Shown here in pieces: positions 10,801 to 22,395 of a DNA stretch of 64,000 bases; within the stretch, counting starts at the first letter, position 1, and every line of letters starts with the position of its first letter. The notes under the pieces are model-generated. The model was not told the DNA's origin and did no database searches. It was given only the letters and a program-made list of their open reading frames with translations. Location of the stretch: assembly GCA_016169945.1 (NCBI GenBank), contig JADLSH010000231.1, positions 930,001 through 994,000 on the forward strand, given 5' to 3'. Position numbers and translations under genes: made by a program. The stretch comes from Trachythela sp. YZ-2020 (lineage: Eukaryota; Cnidaria; Anthozoa; Malacalcyonacea; Clavulariidae).

Positions 10801-12238
10801 GCTGTAGATTGTAGTAAACACTCCACACGTTGCCTTGATATATTATAGTTTTGAAAAATGTTTTATTGCCTTTATTCGCATAATATCTTTCTGTTAACAT
10901 TTTGATTACAAATTTTGACCGCCATCTTGAAAGCATTTTCTCCCATGCGCTTCCCGCCGAATTTTCCATTTCTCCCCTCGCGTGTTGTCCCGCGCGCTCG
11001 TGACGTAACCGTGATGCGATGGATTTGTAATGGTTATATTTCGTGACGAAGTGTGTTGATTTTATACGCCAGCGAAATTTGTCGTAAAACGTTGTATAAA
11101 ACTTCATTGGGGACGGATAATCACAGATTGTGGTTTTGTATGAATATTTGGATATAAATAAGCTACAACTTGCTGTATTTTCGTGGACATATTTACTGGA
11201 CAAAATTTTCGAGGACATATTTACTGGACAAAATTTTCGAGGACAAAATTACCGTCAGTTCGAATAAGAATGGTTCAACTGACTACAGAGCAACGAGTAT
11301 TTGTCGTAACAACTTGTACGTCACGTTAAATTATTTGGACGAAGGGAAGTTGTAAATACTTCCGCCGTATAATAACATAAATAACGCACAAGAGTGATTT
11401 CTAAAGGGGACACCCTGTACTGTATACAGTAGTTAAGTACTTAAGTGCAATGTAACAACAGGAGTACATCTACAAACTCTATAGCTCTTAGTTGAAGGTA
11501 AATGATTAAAACTCCTTTGTCCCGGCATAATAAAAGTCTGCTCTAAACTATGGTACAGTACCGCAGCTGCATGAGTTATTATTAATATATACTGTCGGCG
11601 TTTTAAATAAAGTCTAATGAGATCATTTTGTAAAACCTTAAATCTCCCATGAAGCAAATGTATAAAATTAACGGATTAAACGAAAATAAAATTCCTGGGG
11701 AGTTGTTATTTAACAAAGAAAGTTGTTATTTAAATATATTCTGTTTTGTTTCTTGAAACAAAAGCGTATGACAATAATGACATGAAAAACACGAAATGAT
11801 TTCACAGACACAGATAAACTAGATCGAGACAGAACGATAAAACAAGATTTTAGCCTAGCCTATAAAGGCTAGAACATAAAGACTTTTAAATCCGCCTTGA
11901 AAAACTACCATGTATGGCCATGGGGTTATAAATTTAAATGCTATGCTTCTAGATGCATGTGCAAGGTTTTTTTACAGAAATATCGAAACATTATAAACTC
12001 ACATACCACCATTCAGATCAGTGCATACCACCCATTGACAGAGTTGGTGGTAAATCATTTCAAGTGAAGGAGAAAAGGAAATAGATCATTTTACGCCATG
12101 CTTTTAAGACAACCTTCTATTATAACGACCTTTCACACCCACATAATGAATAATTGATTATTTGTTTTTGGCCACTAACAATTAACAAAATTTGAGACAA
12201 AATATACCCGAGAAAAATATAGTACAGATTGCCAAATA
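7833..12238. other. long non-coding stretch
   Basis: No gene supported over 4.4 kb of AT-rich DNA. Two CpG-richer islands stand out: 8860-9070, and 10910-11050 with GCCATCTTG and repeated CGCG. They may be first-exon or promoter-like regions, but no coding continuation is visible. A 33-bp tandem duplication lies at 11180-11246. An ACACCCTGTA motif at 11410-11420 resembles the end of the MITE described at 12241. Confidence 0.5.
11180..11246. repeat. 33-bp tandem duplication
   Basis: The unit, which begins GGACATATTTACTGG, occurs twice back to back, followed by a partial third (GAGGACAAAATTAC). Confidence 0.8.
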
Positions 12239-12240
12239 TA

Positions 12241-12486
12241 CAGTGTGTATAAAAAAAACTGCAACCCTTTGAAATCAGATATTTTTAAAATTTGCATGAT
12301 TCAGCACTAATTGATCCCAAGGGTGCGTAAACACAATATATAGCTATACTGTACATCCCCAAGCATGAAATTCCTTTCTATAGCTATATATTGTGTTTAC
12401 GCACCCTTGGGATCAATTAGTGCTGAATCATGCAAATTCTAAAAATATCTGATTTCAAAGGGTTGCAGTTTTTTTGATAGACCCTG
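12241..12486. mobile_element. palindromic MITE with ~110-bp arms, TA target
   Basis: Left arm 12241-12349 and right arm about 12377-12486 are near-perfect inverted copies. Both contain CTGCAACCCTTTGAAATCAG and GATCCCAAGGGTGCGTAAAC. They are separated by a loop of about 27 bp. The element is flanked by TATA on both sides, which fits a TA target duplication as in Tc1/mariner-type elements. It has no coding capacity. A half copy lies at 26320-26371. Confidence 0.85.
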
Positions 12487-12488
12487 TA

Positions 12489-15400
12489 TATTAGGAACTA
12501 TTTACAACTTTAGAGTACTACACTTTTCAAGATTAACATGCAGCTCTGCGCGTGTCCGTACGCGTTCCTCTCACGGACAAAGGTGTGTATTATGACCTGA
12601 CGTTATGGCTGCTACACTAATCACTGCTTTGCCTAGCTGCTGTCATATTTAACTTAATACATATTCAAAACATACAAACATGCAACATGTTCAACTAATC
12701 TGTTGCCAAGACGTTAAATATTATATTGTAAGATATATATGACAAACATGCACTTTCCCAATTTAAACAAAAATGCGTTAATGCTTGTATACTTGAATGC
12801 TAAGTCTCAGCAGTAAAGCGGCCAAAGTGTCCACAAATAACTGTTAGACAAACAAGTGTATTGAACAAAATATAGAGTGTTCTAACGAACCCTAATTGTT
12901 GTTCCTCGTATCCACAGCAAGATATGAGACCATAAAAGGTATTCTGCAGTCTAATCTATAATCTGAACAACATCTACAAACTATGGCATACACATTCTGT
13001 ATGGCAATTACTCACCAAGTAAACCTTCTAAACAGTGGTCACTCCAATAAAGTTATGGTGTTTGCAGTTGAAGCCAGCGAGTATGTTGATGTTGAATGAT
13101 GAATGAGCAGTTATGACTCGAGCTTAAATTGATTGCTTCAATGTGTGGGAGACGGTGACGTTAAGTAATATGTGATTGCGGATCCAGCCTACTTATATGG
13201 TATTAATGACTACACATGGTTGAATTATCGCTGTCATTATCAAGAATGACAAACGTAACTGTGTGTGCATATTTTAAACCTCTTCTTCTGCAGGCAGGTC
13301 TGTGGCTTATTTTTGGTTTCATATCTTCTTACTTTTACACTACTCATAAAATATTTTACTTTTTTGAAGTGAGAACGTTTTTTGGTACATTTCATACAAT
13401 GTTGTCTCTCATTTAACTGATAAATATTCATGCTCAGTAACAATAAATCAGGGCAATTTTTAATACCGTAGCATGATGGGGCATTTGCCCCAGTAGCATG
13501 ATGGGGCATTTGCCCCACCACTGAAGGTAAAAATGGGCTTGCTGCCCCAGTTGACTGGGCCCTTTGACCAGAAGTTATGAACTTTCAAAGGCGATAACAA
13601 AACAACAATTCAATAGTTTTGTTATATTTAGTGAACTGAGTGTAAAATGCGAACAAAAATATCTTTGTTATAATTCGGCTTCTAGTTCTGTCCCCACCAC
13701 AGCCCCGTCATTTGGCAACAATTGTATGAAAGTTGTTAGTCAGCGCTGAATGGCAACCAAATTTTAGCTACAGCTAAATAACATTTACTGTAATGATGTT
13801 ATACACTGGCATGGAAACAACGGGGCTCGATCTAACATGTTGAATCGAGGGGGAGGAGTGACCTCTCTTAAATTGGTTAAGTACGTTCTTAAAGGACATT
13901 GGCAACAAAGTTACTGATTTTACATATCTTGCTTGGTTCTTGAAATATTTTGACTGAATGCAATGAGCTGTCCACCATCTTGGATTATTGAGGATATGCA
14001 TGTTACGTCACAAGTGGGGTCACGCTAGTTTTTTATCGTGACAGCCAGTGATCAATATGAGCCCGAAACTCGAGTTTTGGTTGCTATTTCAAATTTAGAA
14101 TTGAATAAAAACGTTTTAAACAACTTTTGATTGTTACTCAGTAACTTAAAAGTAATTTTATAAGGCTAACCCCACTCCTGACGTCATCAAAACGATAGCT
14201 AATGAGGTTAAGAATTAATTCAAGATGTCGGACAGCGCATTGCTTTCAGTCAAAATATTTCAAGAGTTAAGCTTGTTACGAAAAATTTGTAACAAGATTT
14301 TTAGATAATTTTAGACGTTCTTTCAAATGAGAAAATAAAAAATTTTGTCGCCAATGTCCTTTAAGTAACAATTATACTCAGCCAAGTTGGAGAGATTAAG
14401 GTGGAATGAAATATAATGTCTACATTTAATTTCCTTGCTCGAACCAAAAAAGCAAGTACACACACCCCACCAAGCAATCTAATCTACCAAACCCAATTAT
14501 GAAACATAAATTTTTGTTGCATTTTTGCTATTCAAATTCTTTTATTCAGCGCCAGAAACTGCGCGCAGCAAATGGCTTTTATTGGCCTCAATTTCTCAAA
14601 TTTTCCTGCAGGAGCATATCCCCGTATTCCCCAGCGCATGTCTTCTGGTTTGATTGAAAACTCCGTTAATTTTGATCGACTTTAATTCTTAGTAATAATT
14701 ATAAATCAAATAATTGTCTTATTTTGTGGAAAACTCCATAATGTTTATTTATTTATTAGGAAACCTTTTGATTCTCAAGGAAGCAATAGTATCTATTATC
14801 TCCATGCAAACTTACTATTGGAATTGCAGAAAGTTTCGTCTGCACAAGTTCCAGGAGTGGCAAATAATGGGCTTTGCTCCAAATGTCACTGTATCTTACT
14901 ATCTCAGTTCAGAATACAACTATACTATAGTAGGAAGTGTCATGAATGTAACTGATTTACTTACACAAGCATTTTCAGTCAGTAGCTATACTGTGATAAT
15001 ATTGTCCGTGTATTTTTATAACTGCTATATTGGCTGTTTGTGTACATGGAATAGGATGCCAAAATCAAAGAAGGTCTTGCTAAAGTTACAACTTTATTTT
15101 AAAGTATTATTTAGTGTCAGGATCATGCATTGCAGGCTTTTGTTATTGTTTACATCTTGCCGAACAGCAACAAATAACGATAAAAATACCTCGTTTGGTA
15201 CATTTCCGATAAAAATCAGATAAAAGGAACAAGGATTATCAAAGGATGGGTTAAATATATGACGAATTGTAAAAAAAATTCCAGATTTTCTCATCTGGTC
15301 TGCCCAAAAAATGGCCCGCCAGCAAGAATTCTTGGTGTGACACCGGTAGGGACTTCATCTAACCCTTATCGAAATTTATGTAAACACTAATCTCAAACCC

Positions 15401-15735
15401 CACCCAACCCCGAACCCTAACCTATATTATAATAAGGTTTAGAGTAAGTCTCGACGCACTAATCCTTTAAAAAGTATTCTATTCACAACCCTCTCAGTCA
15501 TGCTCAGTTAAATTAAGGTATGGGATAATAGTGATCCGCGCTACCTTAGCCTTCTTTCATATAACTCACACAGGCAACACTTCGCCCTCAATTACCAACT
15601 TATAATCTATTATTATAGCCCCATTCCTTATCATTAAAACCCCAATCTCACCCAATCTATACCCCAAACTATCCAAAACTATACAATGGTTACTCTTTCT
15701 ATGCTTATTAGGACTGGTCGTAATGTTGTCGGATA
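12489..15735. other. non-coding stretch
   Basis: No gene supported. It includes a 25-bp tandem duplication with a hairpin core (13466-13516). The 169-codon plus-strand frame at 14714-15223 has no recognisable domain and I do not call it. A CpG-containing patch with GCCATC lies near 13970. Confidence 0.5.
13466..13516. repeat. duplicated GGGGCATTTGCCCC hairpins
   Basis: The unit GTAGCATGATGGGGCATT and its continuation occurs twice in tandem. Each unit contains a perfect GGGGCA/TGCCCC stem with a two-base loop. Confidence 0.8.
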
Positions 15736-15739
15736 AAAT

Positions 15740-16590
15740 TTAAGGCACACACAAAGCGTTTAAGTAATTGACGTCCTGCCAAACACGTAAATTGTGACTA
15801 GGGCTTCCACGGTTGGAATACTGAATACTGCCAAAGCATCGTCGTATGCTAGTGATGGACTGATGATTTTGAAAGCCTTGACTGGATCCTTTCAAAATTT
15901 CGATAAGTATTGTGGGATGTTATAATGCCAAATTTGGGCGCAATACTCCAAGATTGGTCTGATGCATGTTACGTAGACTTCAATCAAAATTTTAGTGTCA
16001 GCGCAAGCTCGCTTAATTTAAGAAGTCTTAGCATGTAAAAACGTTTTGAAGACTTTTCACGATGTAAGTCACGTGGTCGTTCCGTGTCACCACTAAAAAT
16101 TACGCCAAGCAATTTTGCTGACTTTGCCACCTCAATGGGCTGTTCGCCAACAGTCATCGGAGAGAAGTTTGGATTTGATTTCCAAAAGCAAACAAGGATT
16201 TCTTTGCACTTCCGAGTGTTTAGAGACATGTTTTGAGACATGTTATTATTTTCACACCACTGCTTAATTCCGTTCCATTCAATTAATAAATCATTATCAT
16301 GAACAGCATCGGACCTAAGACAGTGCCTTGAGGACACCACCGATTACCTGTTAAAAGCTAGAAGTACATTTTCCTATTTTTACTCGCTGTTTTCTGCCAG
16401 TCAGGAAACTTCTCACCCAAGCAATCAAGATGGGATCTATCGCCATTTCGTCCATTTTCTTCGTAAGGATATGGTGGTCTATCTGGTCAAAGGCTTTACA
16501 GGGCAGTATGATCATGAACCAGCCGATGTGATCCATGATCTCAGCCAAATCAGCTCCAGTGAGTCTAGGAAACACATTCCGCACATTCAT
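15740..16590 (-). pseudogene. non-LTR reverse transcriptase relic
   Basis: A degraded RT fragment in three frames. The most upstream piece (16351-16590) contains the palm strand KAFDQIDHHIL and FLTGRKQRVKIG. The next (15984-16340) contains the post-palm region with NTRKCKEILVCF and AKLLGVIF. The stretch down to about 15740 still reads like the C-terminal RPILEYCAQIWHYNIP region. Part of the palm, including the YxDD box, is missing between the first two. These motifs belong to APE-type (CR1/L2/jockey-like) non-LTR elements. Confidence 0.85.
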
Positions 16591-17580
16591 GATCTGCGTT
16601 CATCTGCTTCAGGTGTATCCGAACGCGCGCCTCAGAAGCGGACGACGTAAATGAAATAAAAACATCAGATATCACCCTTCGTTGTCGGCTGGCAAAATAA
16701 TTAACTAACCACAGGAAAGGTCGACAAATAACGGCTGTACTATATACATATAACGCTAGATGCCCCTTATAGTCAAATCGCCGTGTACAGATTGCCACAG
16801 ACATTGTCCACAGACATTTTGATCAAATCTTTCCCCAAATGTGATTGGAAATGTCTTGAAATAGGCTTGGTCACAAGCAAAAATATACCTCTTGCTGGAT
16901 AGATGGAAGTGCCGGATACTTTGTGGTAGACCAGACAGGGGTGCCAGATTCTGTGTGATGATCAGAATCATAGTTTCTACCCTTGAACGAACTCCACCGA
17001 ACGCAACGCACAACGTACTCTTCCTCGGCAAAGACAATACGCAACATTCGTGAGTAATTCGCCTTGCCAAAAAGAGGCTGGGTTGCGAAAAACTAAGTCG
17101 CGGACATTTGCCACATGATGCGTTCTACACCCAGAGCTAAGTGGCCATTGGCCACCACCTCCCCGCTGGCATTGGTGGGACCTCCCTGCGAATCAACCCA
17201 TTTCATCGTAACATATTTTCCCATCACTACCTCAATGACCCTAGAATCAAACTGTTCATCACATTCCCAAGGCCAAATTGCACCTGGGATGATTGACCAT
17301 ATCAAACGAACAAAAATAAGACTAGGAAAGTCCCCAACCAAAGCCAGCGAGGAGATGGCAGCTTAGCCCGGTAAACCGAGAGGGTTTGTTTAGGTACCCA
17401 TTTCTAAACTGTCACAACTCGCCAGCCAAGGTTAAAAAATCTCCCACAAAAAGAATATTTTGTTTGTTTTCTTCTTTTTATTTTATAATAATCTTAAACA
17501 TTCTGTTAGCACCGCGACTGCCATAGGTAATATCAAAACATCGCTTATGCGAAGCGTACACGGTACATCTGAAATCATAG
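16591..17580. other. non-coding stretch
   Basis: No gene supported. A minus-strand frame at 17093-17341 has fairly even composition but no family I recognise. Confidence 0.4.
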
Positions 17581-17582
17581 TA

Positions 17583-18181
17583 GAGACCTTTAGCTTCTCG
17601 TCACTTCCACGGCACCGCAAACCTCAAACTGCAGTTTGACGTCAGACGTTTTCCGTCAAGCTTTCGACATTTAGCATGGCGCTTTTTTTCAAACCGTACG
17701 TATACGTAAAGAGCGGAATTCTAGGCAATAAACATGGCGACTGCAAGAAGGTATTGTTCATATTTGTCTCATTTTGTTTTTATTTACAACGCTTTTACTT
17801 AAATTGAAGTAGAACATTTAAGCTTAACATTTGCATGAATTTATTTATCAGGAAAGATTTGGACGATATCGTCAATTTTATGTAAATTTCATTCATGCTG
17901 AGTGTTGGTCAATGTTTGCGATAATTTTAAACCAAAGAGCAATGTTTACAAGAGCAAATTACATATAAGTGAAAGAACAAACTTTCTTCTGTACACCAAT
18001 GATAGGTATACGTGAGATAAAACAATATTCAGGCAAACAAAAGCTGAGGTAAATGACTTACCTGAGAACCTTCTTCCTGCCGTCGAAAACGCCAAAAAAA
18101 TACGTCAAACGCGACGCCAAGGACTGGTCACGTGAATTCTTGAGGTTTGCGGTTCGCGGGAAACGCAATGCTAAAGGTCTC
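17583..18181. mobile_element. 599-bp TIR element, TA-flanked, non-coding
   Basis: The ends are inverted: GAGACCTTTAGC at the left and GCTAAAGGTCTC at the right. A second matching block follows (CCGCAAACCTCAA at left, TTGAGGTTTGCGGT at right). TA flanks both sides (17581-17582, 18182-18183). The interior carries an ATGGCGACTGCAAGAAG|GTATTG stretch at about 17733 that looks like a short first exon with a splice donor, perhaps captured host sequence. No transposase is present. Confidence 0.7.
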
Positions 18182-18183
18182 TA

Positions 18184-18494
18184 ATTATATGAAAACAACT
18201 GCTGTACACACTTTAACTGTCTAACATTGACATATAGTATCTCAATATAGGAAAATACACTGACTCCTCCATTGAGTCTTTATTGTCTTGTATTTGTGGT
18301 GTGGTTGCCTACAGCTACGGTCTGCGCGGCCAAATCTCCTCTGCGTTTCACACCGGCTGAGTTCGATCGAAAAAAGGGGCCAGGTTGATGACAATAAAAG
18401 CAGCATTAAATGTCCGAGATAGATGTCCGACCACGACCAGCATAACTGGGCAGTGAACGTGAAATGGCCTGTGGGCCACGTTTTACAGAAAAAT
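18184..18494. other. spacer before the satellite
   Basis: About 310 bp without recognisable features. Confidence 0.5.
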
Positions 18495-20050
18495 TTCTTT
18501 GGAAAACTCGCTCGCATCATATTACAATATTAACTGCAATCCCGTGCTGCAATTTACCTTCGAACCATTCCCTCGAAGGAATCATTTTACAGAAAATGTA
18601 CTGGCTCTAGGGAAAAAACTTGACTGACCACATTGATACTACAATATGGACTGTAAATAACGTTCAAACCATCCAGCGAAGGAATCACTGTACAGAATCA
18701 AAATACTCTGGGGGAAAATGTCGCCCACATGTACAGATGTACAGTGTACACTATGATTGCAATTAACCTTCAAACCATGCCGCGAAGGAATCACTTTACA
18801 CAGAAAATACTCTGGGGGAATACTCGCCCACATTTCCACTACAATATGGATTGTTATTAACCCTTGAACTATCCCGCGAAGGAAATCCCTTTACAGATAA
18901 ATACTCTGTTGAAAACTCGCCCACATGCATGTGTCCCCACATATACACAACCACATTGATTGTAATTAACCTACGAACCATTGTGCCGAAGGGACAATTA
19001 TTCACAATTTTACACACAAAGTATTCTGGCGAAAACTCGCCCACATAAACACTACAATAGTAACTGCAATCAACCTTCGAACTAACTACAGAAAAATATT
19101 CTAGCGAAAACTCGCCCACATCACACATGTCCACAATATTAACTGCAATCAACCTTCGAACCATCCCGCCGAAGGAATCACTTTACAGAAAATATTAATT
19201 CCGGCGAAATACTCGCCCACATACATACTACAATATTAACTGCAATCAACCTTCGAACCATCCCGCCGAAGGAATCACTTTACAGAAAAATATTCTGGCG
19301 AAAACTCGCCCACATATATACTACAATATTAACTGCAATCAACCTTCGAACCATCCCGCCGAAGGAATCACTTTACAGAAAATATTCTGGCGAAAACTCG
19401 CCCACATATATACTACAATATTAACTGCAATCAACCTTCGAACCATCCCGCCGAAGGAATCACTTTACAGAAAATATTCTGGCGAAAACTCGCCCACATA
19501 TATACTACAATATTAACTGCAATCAACCTTCGAACCATCCCGCCGAAGGAATCACTTTACAGAAAATATTCTGGCGAAAACTCGCCCACATATATACTAC
19601 AATATTAACTGCAATCAACCTTCGAACCATCCCGCCGAAGGAATCACTTTACAGAAAATATTCTGGCGAACACTCGCCCACATATATACTACAATATTAA
19701 CTGCAATGAACCTTCGAACCATCCCGCCGAAGGAATCACTTTACAGAAAATATTCTGGCGAAAACTCGCCCACATATACTACAATATTAACTGCAATCAA
19801 CCTTCGAACCATCCCGCCGAAGGAATCACTTTACAGAAAATATTCTGGCGAAAACTCGCCCACATATATACTACAATATTAACTGCAATCAACCTTCGAA
19901 CCATCCCGCCGAAGGAATCACTTTACAATATTAACTGCAGTCAACCTTCCAACCATCCCGCCGAAGGAATCATTCTACAGAATATATTCTGGCGAAAACT
20001 CACCCACATGTCTACAATATTAACTACAATCAATCTTCGAACCATCCCTC
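18495..20050. repeat. 92-bp satellite array, about 16 units
   Basis: A tandem array of a 92-bp unit containing CTACAATATTAACTGCAATC, CTTCGAACCATCCCGCCGAAGG and GGCGAAAACTCGCCCACAT. In the core (about 19140-19920) units are spaced exactly or almost exactly 92 bp apart and are nearly identical. Units left of 19140 and the last one or two on the right are diverged, with length changes. Each core unit contains a short stem (CCTTCG/CGAAGG). No open reading frame is shared by the units, so it is not protein-coding. Confidence 0.95.
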
Positions 20051-20674
20051 TCAATGTTACTTTAATGATATACCTCAAGTTCCTGGTTATTGTTGTCAGT
20101 ACCCACCACGAATTCAACCCCGTCCTGGTGCCACCGGCGGTCCTTGATCCTTCACTATTAGTTCGTCTTCGCCTTCGGGAAACTGTACATCTATCATGAT
20201 TTACGTGGGTCGTAAAACGCGAAGCAAAAAGTTTTCCTTTCTCACTTGTCCGCTGGAAAGAAACTGAGCAAAACTAGAGGATTTCCTCAGTATTTATACC
20301 CACTGCAACGTAATATACATTAGATACATGTGTCTGTGCTCCGTCAACCGTTACAGGGTAATTTATGGATTAATTTTACTTCGCATCTCATTATAAGGGT
20401 TGTGAATAGCAATAAAACTTCCACTAAGGTCTAAGTACACAATAATGTACAGTTACAAACTCGTATTAATAAATATAAGTTCAAAGGTTACCAAACTAAA
20501 TAAATGCAAATCAAAAATATCGATCAGCTCTGCGACCTCGGTCTAACATTTTGCTTTACAAACGACATGAATGTACTGCGGTAATATAATGAGAATGTTA
20601 ATTTATAATTTCACTCCTTATCATATCAATAGAGCGTTTGCACATGACGTCACAAAATTCATAAATTAAAGCTA
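20051..20674. other. non-coding stretch
   Basis: Nothing recognisable between the satellite and the foldback element. Confidence 0.5.
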
Positions 20675-21263
20675 CAAAGCTGACTGCTTTCTATTTTCCG
20701 TATGTCGTTACACCAAAATTTTGGGTTCGTACAATTATTTCTCCCTGAGTTATGGAGTTTTGAAAAATATTATTGCTGATGTCAGGATTAGAAAAATATT
20801 ATTGCTGAAGGCTGTTAAAACTATGCTATACACACTATTTGGTTTTAAAATGCTTGGTTAAAGTTAAGAGGCGATGCCTAATCCAAACTTAAAAAGAATC
20901 TAAAGATTCTGGCCCTTATATTAGCATTTGATTTTAGGCCGCCATGTTGGTGTACTAACTCAACGCCATTTTGGAACACCAACATGGCGGAGAAAAAACA
21001 AGTGCTCAAATGAAGCCGAATTTTAACCCAAATGTTTTGAATCTTATTAAATGTGATAAACAAGACTTCGTAACCTTAACCACGCATTTTAAAACCCAAT
21101 TGTGTCTATAACATAGTTTTAACAGCCTTTGAAAATAATGCTGACGTCAGCAAAAGTATTTTTCAAAACTCCGTAACTCACGGAGAAATAATTGTATGAA
21201 CCCAAAAATTTTGGTGAGCACTCTTAATAGCGATCTAGAAAACAAGTGAGAAAGCCAGCTTTG
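20675..21263. mobile_element. 590-bp foldback element
   Basis: A long imperfect inverted repeat. The outer ends are CAAAGCTG (left) and CCAGCTTTG (right). Inner blocks pair CACCAAAATTTTGGGTT with AACCCAAAAATTTTGGTG, and GGCTGTTAAAACTATG with CATAGTTTTAACAGCC. The centre is a GCCGCCATGTTGGTGT/ACACCAACATGGCGG hairpin. The left arm holds a short duplication of AAAAATATTATTGCTGA. Non-coding; a foldback-type MITE. Confidence 0.85.
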
Positions 21264-21592
21264 AGAACATGCTCTAAAATAATTGTATATTAAAACTGAA
21301 TAAATTGTACATAATTACATATTAGTATATATTCATTTTAAAGCGTAGTCATTCAGCTTTCTAACGGTTGGTTTCGTTTCAAATTTGAATGATTGGTTTG
21401 CGAATAATAATATTTTAAGTGACTGTGATTGGAGAATGTAAATTTGAGATGCGATAATAATTTATACTAATATGATTTTTATCAACAAAGCGATAAAATT
21501 GAACATTTTTGCAATGAATCATCAAAACCAAACAACTACGGCTTTCCATGCACTACTTTGAGTTCATTTACAAACTGATTTAAACCATGGTT
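21264..21592. other. AT-rich spacer
   Basis: No feature recognised. Confidence 0.4.
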
Positions 21593-21850
21593 TATTATTT
21601 ATTTATTTATTTATCGGTTTTTCGCCCATTAATATTTACAAAAGTAGTAATTTATATAAAATAAGTAAAGTAAGGCCTAGAGATCTACTAGAAACCTAAA
21701 CAGGCTTTTGAATTAAGACCCCTAGTTATTAAAGAATTACGTAATAAGCATGAACCATCTTGCCAATTTCTGTTTACATAGTTGCCGTGCGATCGACGGC
21801 GTTTGTGTCGATGATGGACGTATTATTCTTCGAATCAATCTATTAAAGAC
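21593..21850 (-). mobile_element. 3' end of a non-LTR element with (AAAT)n tail
   Basis: On the minus strand a short coding tail (RLIRRIIRPSSTQTP...) is followed by an untranslated stretch and ends in an (AAAT)n run at 21593-21617. This is the typical 3' end of a 5'-truncated non-LTR insertion. It abuts an RT fragment on the other strand. Confidence 0.6.
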
Positions 21851-22395
21851 ACGACGGAAGTATTGGAAAAGGATGGACGAACTACTGGAGAATGGTATAA
21901 AGCAAATTATCTTGAAGGTAATCTCAGTAAGTACCAAGTCATGCTAATGACCAAAGGCAACCAAATGGTCACAGAGATAGATATCGACAACCACAAGATA
22001 AGCCAAACGGAACAGATCAAGCTACTTGGAGTAACAATGGACAATGGGCTTAACTTTTCAGAACATGTATCAACAATCTGTAAGACTACCAACAGAAGGA
22101 TTGGAGTCCTGATGAGATTAAGAAAGCTTATTCCGATCACAGCAAAACTGCAAATTTATTAATCAGCAGTCCTGCCCTATTTTAACTATTGTAGCCTCGT
22201 CTGGCACTTCTGCAGGGCCATGCAGTGACAGGAAAAACGTATAAATGAAAGAGGACTAAGAGCAGTTTATTGTGACTGGAATTCATCATATGCAGAGCTT
22301 GTAACGAGAGCTAAACCACAACATTGAACAACATTCGGCTACAAAATATGGCCATCTTTATGTACAAGATAAAATACAAACTTCTACCAAAAATA
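21846..22395 (+). pseudogene. C-terminal reverse transcriptase fragment
   Basis: Plus-strand reading frames carry the region after the RT palm: WYKANYLEGNLSKYQ, then IKLLGVTMDNGLNFSEHVS and RIGVLMRLRKLIP. After a stop they continue with the FNYCSLVWHFC and ERGLRAVY blocks that end such proteins. The N-terminal two thirds of RT are missing. The last recognisable part (RLQNMAIFMYKIKYKLLPK) is fused in frame to the endonuclease ORF that follows. Confidence 0.8.

Noticed and set aside
14714..15223. 169-codon plus-strand frame
   Set aside because: Hydrophobic but without a recognisable family or gene-like context.
17093..17366. Overlapping frames on both strands
   Set aside because: The minus-strand translation looks slightly protein-like (GKYVTMKWVDSQGG) but I could not link it to any family or exon structure.
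18495..20050. CRISPR array
   Set aside because: The whole 92-bp unit repeats with no unique spacers, and the context is eukaryotic; it is a satellite.
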